This document shows positions 59,843-64,000 of a stretch of DNA of 64,000 nucleotides, one piece after another. The stretch's first letter is position 1. Each line of letters begins with the position of its first letter. Source of the DNA: Streptomyces cucumeris. GTDB lineage: Bacteria; Actinomycetota; Actinomycetes; Streptomycetales; Streptomycetaceae. The stretch lies in assembly GCF_024295805.1 (NCBI RefSeq), contig NZ_JANCLX010000007.1, forward strand, positions 194,568 to 258,567, given 5' to 3'. The notes beneath the pieces are model-generated. The model searched no databases and was not told the DNA's origin. It saw only the letters and a program-made list of their open reading frames with translations. Made by a program: the position numbers and the translations under genes.

Positions 59843-61075
59843 TCAGCGGGGCGGGCGGACCCGGCACCCGTAGTGGTCGGCGACCACACGCGCCATGGCG
59901 CCGTTGCGGTCGGCGGCCACTTCCTTGGCCGAGAAGAAGACATTGCCGCGGACCTGGGGGAAGTCCCGGTCGAAGGTGAGATGGCGGGACAGCTCCGCCG
60001 GGTCCTGCCAGGGGGCGGGCTGTGCCGGATCACCCGCCTTGTAGAGCGCCTCGCCGATGTACAGCCGCACCCCGGTGCCGCGCACCACGTCCGCCCACCA
60101 CGGCACCAGCTTGGCGTAGTCCGCGGCGGCGAAGCCGATGTTCCAGTAGACCTGCGGCACCACGTAGTCCAGCCAGCCCCGCCGCACCCAGCCGCGGGTG
60201 TCCGCGTAGAGGTCGTCGTAGGTCTGCACCCCGGCGGTGGTCTGCGAGCCGCGCGGATCGGTGGCCGCGTTGCGCCAGACGGCGAACGGGCTGATACCGA
60301 ACCGCACCCCGCGCCCCAGCCGCCTGATCCGCGCGGCCGTCTCGCTCACCAGGCGGTCGATGTTGTCCCGGCGCCAGGCGGCCCGGTCCGGGAAGCCCGT
60401 GCCGTGGCGCGCAAAGGCGTCGTCGTCGTCGAAGACCTGGCCCGCGACGGGATAGGGGTAGAAGTAGTCGTCCCAGTGGACGGCGTCGATGCCATAGCGG
60501 ACGACCGCGTCCAGCATCGCGTCCTGGACGAAGCGGCGGACCTCGGGCAGTCCGGGGTTGTAGTAGAGCTTCCCCCCGTAGCGCACGACCCACTCGGGAT
60601 GGCGCCGGGCGGGGTGGGTGGGGACCAGCCTGCCGGGGTCGGTGTGGTTGGCGATGCGGTAGGGGTTGAACCAGGCGTGCAGCTCCAGACCGCGCCGGTG
60701 CGCCTCGCGCACGGCGGTGCCCAGCGGGTCCCAGCCCGGGTCCCGGCCCTGGGCGCCGGTCAGGTACTCCGCCCACGGCTCGTACGGTGAGGGCCACAGC
60801 GCGTCGGCGGTCGGCCGCACCTGGAAGATCACCGCGTTGAGCCTGCGCCGTACGGCGGTGTCGAGGAAGGCGAGCAGTTCCGCCCGCTGCTGCTCGGCGG
60901 GGAGGCCGGGCCGGGAGGGCCAGTCCCGGTTGGCGACGGTGGCCAGCCACATCCCGCGGAGCTCACGGCGCTGCCGCGCGGCCCGCCCGGCGGCCAGCGC
61001 CTCACCCGCCGTGCCGGCGCCCGCGAGCGCCCCGGCCGCCGCCACCGTCAGACTTCTGCGTGTGATCCGCCCCAT
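59843..61075 (-). CDS. Secreted glycoside-hydrolase-like protein (GHL10/DUF187 type)
   Basis: A 410-residue protein with a Tat-type signal (ITRRSLTVAAAGALAGAG). The TIM-barrel part carries ELRGMWLATVANRDWPS, VIFQVRPTADALWPS, LHAWFNPYRIAN, and YGIDAVHWDDYFYPYP, all typical of GHL10 proteins that hydrolyse cell-wall or extracellular polysaccharides. The Asp pair of HWDDYF is the likely catalytic site. Substrate unproven. Confidence 0.88.
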   Translation of the reverse strand: MGRITRRSLTVAAAGALAGAGTAGEALAAGRAARQRRELRGMWLATVANRDWPSRPGLPAEQQRAELLAFLDTAVRRRLNAVIFQVRPTADALWPSPYEPWAEYLTGAQGRDPGWDPLGTAVREAHRRGLELHAWFNPYRIANHTDPGRLVPTHPARRHPEWVVRYGGKLYYNPGLPEVRRFVQDAMLDAVVRYGIDAVHWDDYFYPYPVAGQVFDDDDAFARHGTGFPDRAAWRRDNIDRLVSETAARIRRLGRGVRFGISPFAVWRNAATDPRGSQTTAGVQTYDDLYADTRGWVRRGWLDYVVPQVYWNIGFAAADYAKLVPWWADVVRGTGVRLYIGEALYKAGDPAQPAPWQDPAELSRHLTFDRDFPQVRGNVFFSAKEVAADRNGAMARVVADHYGCRVRPPR

Positions 61076-61415
61076 GGCCGTCTCCTCGCTCGCCGCTCGC
61101 CGATACTCCCGCTGTCGCTGGTAACTCCCGCTGATGATGCGGCCGTTGCGGGCCCGGAGGCAATGCCTCCCGCGGTTCCCGCGACGGCCTGATCCGGCGG
61201 TCGCCGCACCCCGGTGACTTCACTCTTCCCGCGCGGGCGCCCGGCCGCGCGCGTCCGCGCGGAAACGGGTGGTGACGGAGGGGTGACAGGGGACGGAGGG
61301 CTCCTGGTGAATCCGGCCCCGCCCCGTCCCCCGGCCATAACCGGGGGGTAACGTCTGGGGCGGCAGGGGGACGACACAGCCGGCAGACAGATCAGTGATC
61401 AGCGAAAGGCACGAT

Positions 61416-62273
61416 GTGACCGACATCGAACGCGTCGGAGTGGTGGGCTGCGGCCAGATGGGCGCGGGCATCGCGGAGGTGTGCGCCCGTTCCGGCCTGG
61501 ACGTCATGGTCGCGGAGACCACCGGCGAGGCCCTGGAGATAGGGCGGACCCGCCTGACCAACTCCCTCGGCAAGGCCGCCGAACGCGGCAAGATCACCGA
61601 GGAGGAGCGGGACGCGACGCTGGCCCGGCTGAGCTTCACCACCGATCTGGGGGAGTTCGCCGACCGCGATCTGGTCATCGAGGCCGTCGTGGAGAACGAG
61701 CAGGTCAAGACCGAGATCTTCCAGGTGCTCGATCAGGTGGTGACCCGCCCGGACGCGATCCTGGCCTCCAACACCTCCTCGATCCCGCTGGTCAAGCTGG
61801 CCGTCGCCACCTCGCGGCCGGACCATGTCATCGGTATCCACTTCTTCAACCCGGCCCCGGTGCAGGCGCTGGTGGAGCTGATCCCGGCGCTGACCACCAG
61901 CGAGGAGACCCTCAAGCGCGCCGAGGCGCTGGTCCACGACGTCCTCGGCAAGCACGCCATCCGGGCCCAGGACCGCTCCGGTTTCGTGGTCAACGCACTG
62001 CTCATCCCGTACCTGCTGTCCGCGATCCGGATGTTCGAGTCCGGGATCGCCAGCCGTGAGGACATCGACAACGGCATGGAGCTGGGCTGCGCCCACCCCA
62101 TGGGCCCGCTGAAGCTGTCCGATCTGATCGGCCTGGACACCATCGCGGCCATCGCCGACTCGATGTACTCCGAGTACAAGGAACCGCTGTACGCCGCTCC
62201 CCCGCTGCTGCTGCGCATGGTGGACGCGGGACGTATGGGCCGTAAGACCGGCTCCGGCTTCTACCTGTACTGA
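61416..62273 (+). CDS. 3-hydroxybutyryl-CoA dehydrogenase
   Basis: A 285-residue NAD(P)-dependent dehydrogenase: GVVGCGQMGAGIAEV (cofactor), ASNTSSIPL, catalytic His in IGIHFFNPAPVQ, NALLIPYL and HPMGPLKLSDLIGLD. It oxidises or reduces 3-hydroxyacyl-CoA in butyryl-CoA or fatty acid metabolism. GTG 61416 has AAAGG at six bases; a start seven codons upstream is less likely. Confidence 0.93.
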   Translation: MTDIERVGVVGCGQMGAGIAEVCARSGLDVMVAETTGEALEIGRTRLTNSLGKAAERGKITEEERDATLARLSFTTDLGEFADRDLVIEAVVENEQVKTEIFQVLDQVVTRPDAILASNTSSIPLVKLAVATSRPDHVIGIHFFNPAPVQALVELIPALTTSEETLKRAEALVHDVLGKHAIRAQDRSGFVVNALLIPYLLSAIRMFESGIASREDIDNGMELGCAHPMGPLKLSDLIGLDTIAAIADSMYSEYKEPLYAAPPLLLRMVDAGRMGRKTGSGFYLY

Positions 62274-62334
62274 TCCCACCGCCGCGCGCCACGGGCCCGT
62301 GTCCTTCCCTCCGGGGCGGGAGCGGGCCCGGCGG

Positions 62335-63123
62335 TCAGTCGGAGGAGTCCAGGTCCTGTCCGGCGTCCGCGCCCAGGATCCCGTCCAGCTCGGAGATCTC
62401 CCCGACCAGCCGGTGGACATCACCGCTGCCCTCCAGCGCCACCAGCACCTCGGCGATGCCCCGGTCGTCCGGGCGGCGCTCCTCCTCGGCGCGCACCGTC
62501 CGGGTCGGCCGGTCCCGGCCCTTCCAGGGCGCCCGGTCCACCCGCACCCGCAGCACCCGGAACCCGGCGGCGGTGCACAGCTCCAGCACCCGGGGCAGCA
62601 GTCCGCCGCCGATCCGGTAGGCGAGCTGCACCTCCACCTGCTCCTCCGCCCAGACGGCCGGGAGGTGCCGGGTCACCATCGGATAGCCGCGCACCACCAG
62701 GAAGTGGACCGCGGTGGCCGCCGTGGCCAGCAGTGCAAGACCACCGCCGCAGGCCATACCCACCGCACAGGTGAGCCAGATGGTCGCCGCGGTGGTCAGC
62801 CCCTTGACGGCGTCCCGGCGGACGAAGATCAGGCCACCGCCGATGAAGCCGATCCCGGAGACGATCTGCGCCGCCACCCGGGACGGGTCCAGGGTGACGT
62901 GGTCGCGCAGCAGCACATCGGCGAAGCCGTACTGCGAGACCTGCATGAACAGCGCGCTGCCCACACCGACCAGGGTGTGGGTGCGCAGCCCCGCGCTCTT
63001 CTGCTGGACGGCCCGCTCCAGCCCGATCAGCGTGGAGAGCACCAGCGCGATGCCCAGCTCGGCGAACTGCCGCGCCCCCTGGTCGGCGGAGAAGTCCCAC
63101 AGCGGGGCGGCGATCGTGTGCAC
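62335..63123 (-). CDS. MgtC/SapB-family membrane protein
   Basis: A 262-residue protein: four or five spans in the N-terminal half (STLIGLERAVQQKSAGLRTHTLVGVGSALFM, GIGFIGGGLIFV, GLTTAATIWLTCAVGMACG) as in MgtC, then a soluble ACT-like C-terminal half. MgtC proteins affect Mg2+ and phosphate balance and ATP synthase. GTG 63123 has GGAGGG at six bases; the upstream 44 residues in frame are not family-like. Confidence 0.92.
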   Translation of the reverse strand: MHTIAAPLWDFSADQGARQFAELGIALVLSTLIGLERAVQQKSAGLRTHTLVGVGSALFMQVSQYGFADVLLRDHVTLDPSRVAAQIVSGIGFIGGGLIFVRRDAVKGLTTAATIWLTCAVGMACGGGLALLATAATAVHFLVVRGYPMVTRHLPAVWAEEQVEVQLAYRIGGGLLPRVLELCTAAGFRVLRVRVDRAPWKGRDRPTRTVRAEEERRPDDRGIAEVLVALEGSGDVHRLVGEISELDGILGADAGQDLDSSD

Positions 63124-63373
63124 GGATAGCCCTCCCTGCTCACTCTGTGCAAAGCCCAGCCCATGCCTGCCCCGAGTACCCAGGGACCGGCCGGACAACG
63201 TGGCAACCGGAAGGGGAAACGGAGCGGCGGGGCCGTAGCGCGCCGACGTTCGCACGGGGTGTGCGCCGGTGACTCACACACCCCCGCCGCACACTCTCCC
63301 GCGCGACCCCGGTAAGCGGTTGACTCGGCTGTGTGACCACTGCACGGACGTACATCCGGAAGGGGATCAACCC

Positions 63374-63631
63374 GTGACCACCGAGCCCGACCACGTCGCG
63401 TTATCCGTGGAGCTCGCGGAACTCCGGCGCACCGTCGACGTGGGCTTCACCCGTGTCGACGGCCAGCTCGCCCTGCTCGACCACCGGGGGGACCAGGCGG
63501 AGGAGGACGTCGGCCAACTGGCCGGTCGGATCAGGATCCTGGAGCACGGGCGCTGGCCACTGCCCTCCATCGCCGCCCTGACCGGCCTGTTGTCCCTGGT
63601 GCTCGCGGTGTGGCAGGTGGCGGGGCGCTAG
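63374..63631 (+). CDS. Small coiled-coil protein with C-terminal membrane anchor
   Basis: An 85-residue protein. Residues 8-60 form a charged coiled-coil (VELAELRRTVDVGFTRVDGQL), then residues 64-82 are a membrane span (PSIAALTGLLSLVLAVW). The layout recalls phage XhlA/hemolysin-like anchors, but no other phage gene is near. Codon 10 is TTA (63401-63403), rare in Streptomyces, so translation may need the bldA tRNA. GTG 63374 has AAGGGG upstream. Confidence 0.65.
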   Translation: MTTEPDHVALSVELAELRRTVDVGFTRVDGQLALLDHRGDQAEEDVGQLAGRIRILEHGRWPLPSIAALTGLLSLVLAVWQVAGR

Positions 63632-63663
63632 AGCGTGTCCGCAACGTCCCGCCGGGCCCGCGG

Positions 63664-64000
63664 TCAGCCGAGGCGGATGTGGTGCAGCAGCAGCAGCGCC
63701 GCCGCCATGTTGGCCGCGGGCACCTCGCCCCGCGCGACCAGATCGGGCACCGACTTCAGCGGTACCCACTCCCGGCGGTCGGACTCGAAGTCGTCCTCCG
63801 GGGGGCCGACATACGCGGCCTCCTCGGCCCAGTAGATGTGGTGGCGGGCGTCGGTGAGCCCGTTGGACGGTTCGACCGAGAGCAGATGGCGCAGCGGCCC
63901 GGGGCGCCAGCCGGTCTCCTCCTCCATCTCCCGCGCGGCGGCGTCCTCGACGCTCTCACCGTCCTCGACGACACCGGCGGCCAGCTCCCAGCCCCAGGCG
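63664..64000 (-). CDS. Nudix hydrolase, 5' end cut by the window
   Basis: The stop is at 63664; the frame runs off the right edge. At least 112 residues are visible. The Nudix box is complete: G-V-V-E-D-G-E-S-V-E-D-A-A-A-R-E then MEEETGW. It hydrolyses a nucleoside diphosphate-linked compound. The residues following the box (VGPPEDDFESDRREWVPL) suggest an ADP-ribose-type pyrophosphatase; that part is inference. Confidence 0.88.
   Translation of the reverse strand, partial: AWGWELAAGVVEDGESVEDAAAREMEEETGWRPGPLRHLLSVEPSNGLTDARHHIYWAEEAAYVGPPEDDFESDRREWVPLKSVPDLVARGEVPAANMAAALLLLHHIRLG

Noticed and set aside
63374..63631. Prophage remnant, suggested by the XhlA-like layout
   Set aside because: No other phage genes, attachment repeats or integrase are nearby.

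Overview
The window is chromosomal DNA of very high GC from a Streptomyces-type actinomycete. Reasons: GTG and TTG starts are common, TTA is almost absent from the genes, many genes look leaderless or start with GGAGG-type ribosome sites, and the gene order (pabB/pabC, siroheme and cobalamin genes, metNIQ-like transporter, argH, argRDBJC) resembles from memory the S. coelicolor SCO1540-SCO1580 region. That match was not checked against a database. No rRNA, CRISPR array, intact IS element or prophage was seen.

Layout. 0-5.3 kb: a poly-C-rich edge, a MITE-like inverted repeat, a CGNR zinc-finger gene, small membrane proteins, a DsbA-like protein, a double GNAT protein and the overlapping pabB-pabC pair. 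5.4-5.9 kb: five tRNA genes (Gly, Cys, three Val) between a clear promoter and a strong terminator. 6-10.9 kb: zinc-ribbon protein, phosphotransferase-family protein, small proteins, a membrane-tethered Ser/Thr kinase and a TrmH-type RNA methyltransferase. 10.9-17.7 kb: siroheme/cobalamin genes, including a 1317-residue protein that joins about 740 disordered residues to BluB and CobT domains, and a CobL-type enzyme. 18-22.8 kb: a methionine-type ABC importer (MetN, MetI, two MetQ paralogues), preceded by a short Cys-rich upstream ORF that looks like a cysteine-sensing leader. 22.8-29.8 kb: housekeeping and hypothetical genes (HAD phosphatase, membrane proteins, GNAT, ECF sigma factor, GDPD, PlsC, hydrolase, aldo/keto reductase).

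29.8-41.8 kb is dominated by arginine biosynthesis on the minus strand: argG and argH, and an argC-J-B-D-R operon with overlapping start/stop codons and promoters covered by ARG-box-like sequences. Between the two blocks, on the plus strand, sits a flavin electron-transfer cassette: ferric-reductase-like membrane protein, FMN-binding protein with a flavinylation motif, and ApbE, plus DUF488 and PPOX-like genes.

41.9-50 kb looks more accessory: divergent regulator/enzyme pairs (MerR/amidohydrolase, CGNR/epoxide hydrolase, TetR/membrane protein), each with a recognisable candidate operator; a 482-residue protein of unknown function; a secreted lactococcin-972-like protein with four Cys in its C-terminal domain; and a protein with two SUKH-4-type immunity domains. 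50-64 kb: monomeric isocitrate dehydrogenase, a LysR gene broken by a frameshift beside an SDR-like gene, a stand-alone ketoacyl synthase, a secreted beta-barrel-like protein, a histidine-phosphatase homologue without its catalytic histidines, a MocR regulator and an EamA transporter whose start codons share one CATG, DUF1918, a GH-like secreted protein, 3-hydroxybutyryl-CoA dehydrogenase, MgtC, a small TTA-containing membrane protein, and a Nudix hydrolase cut by the window edge.
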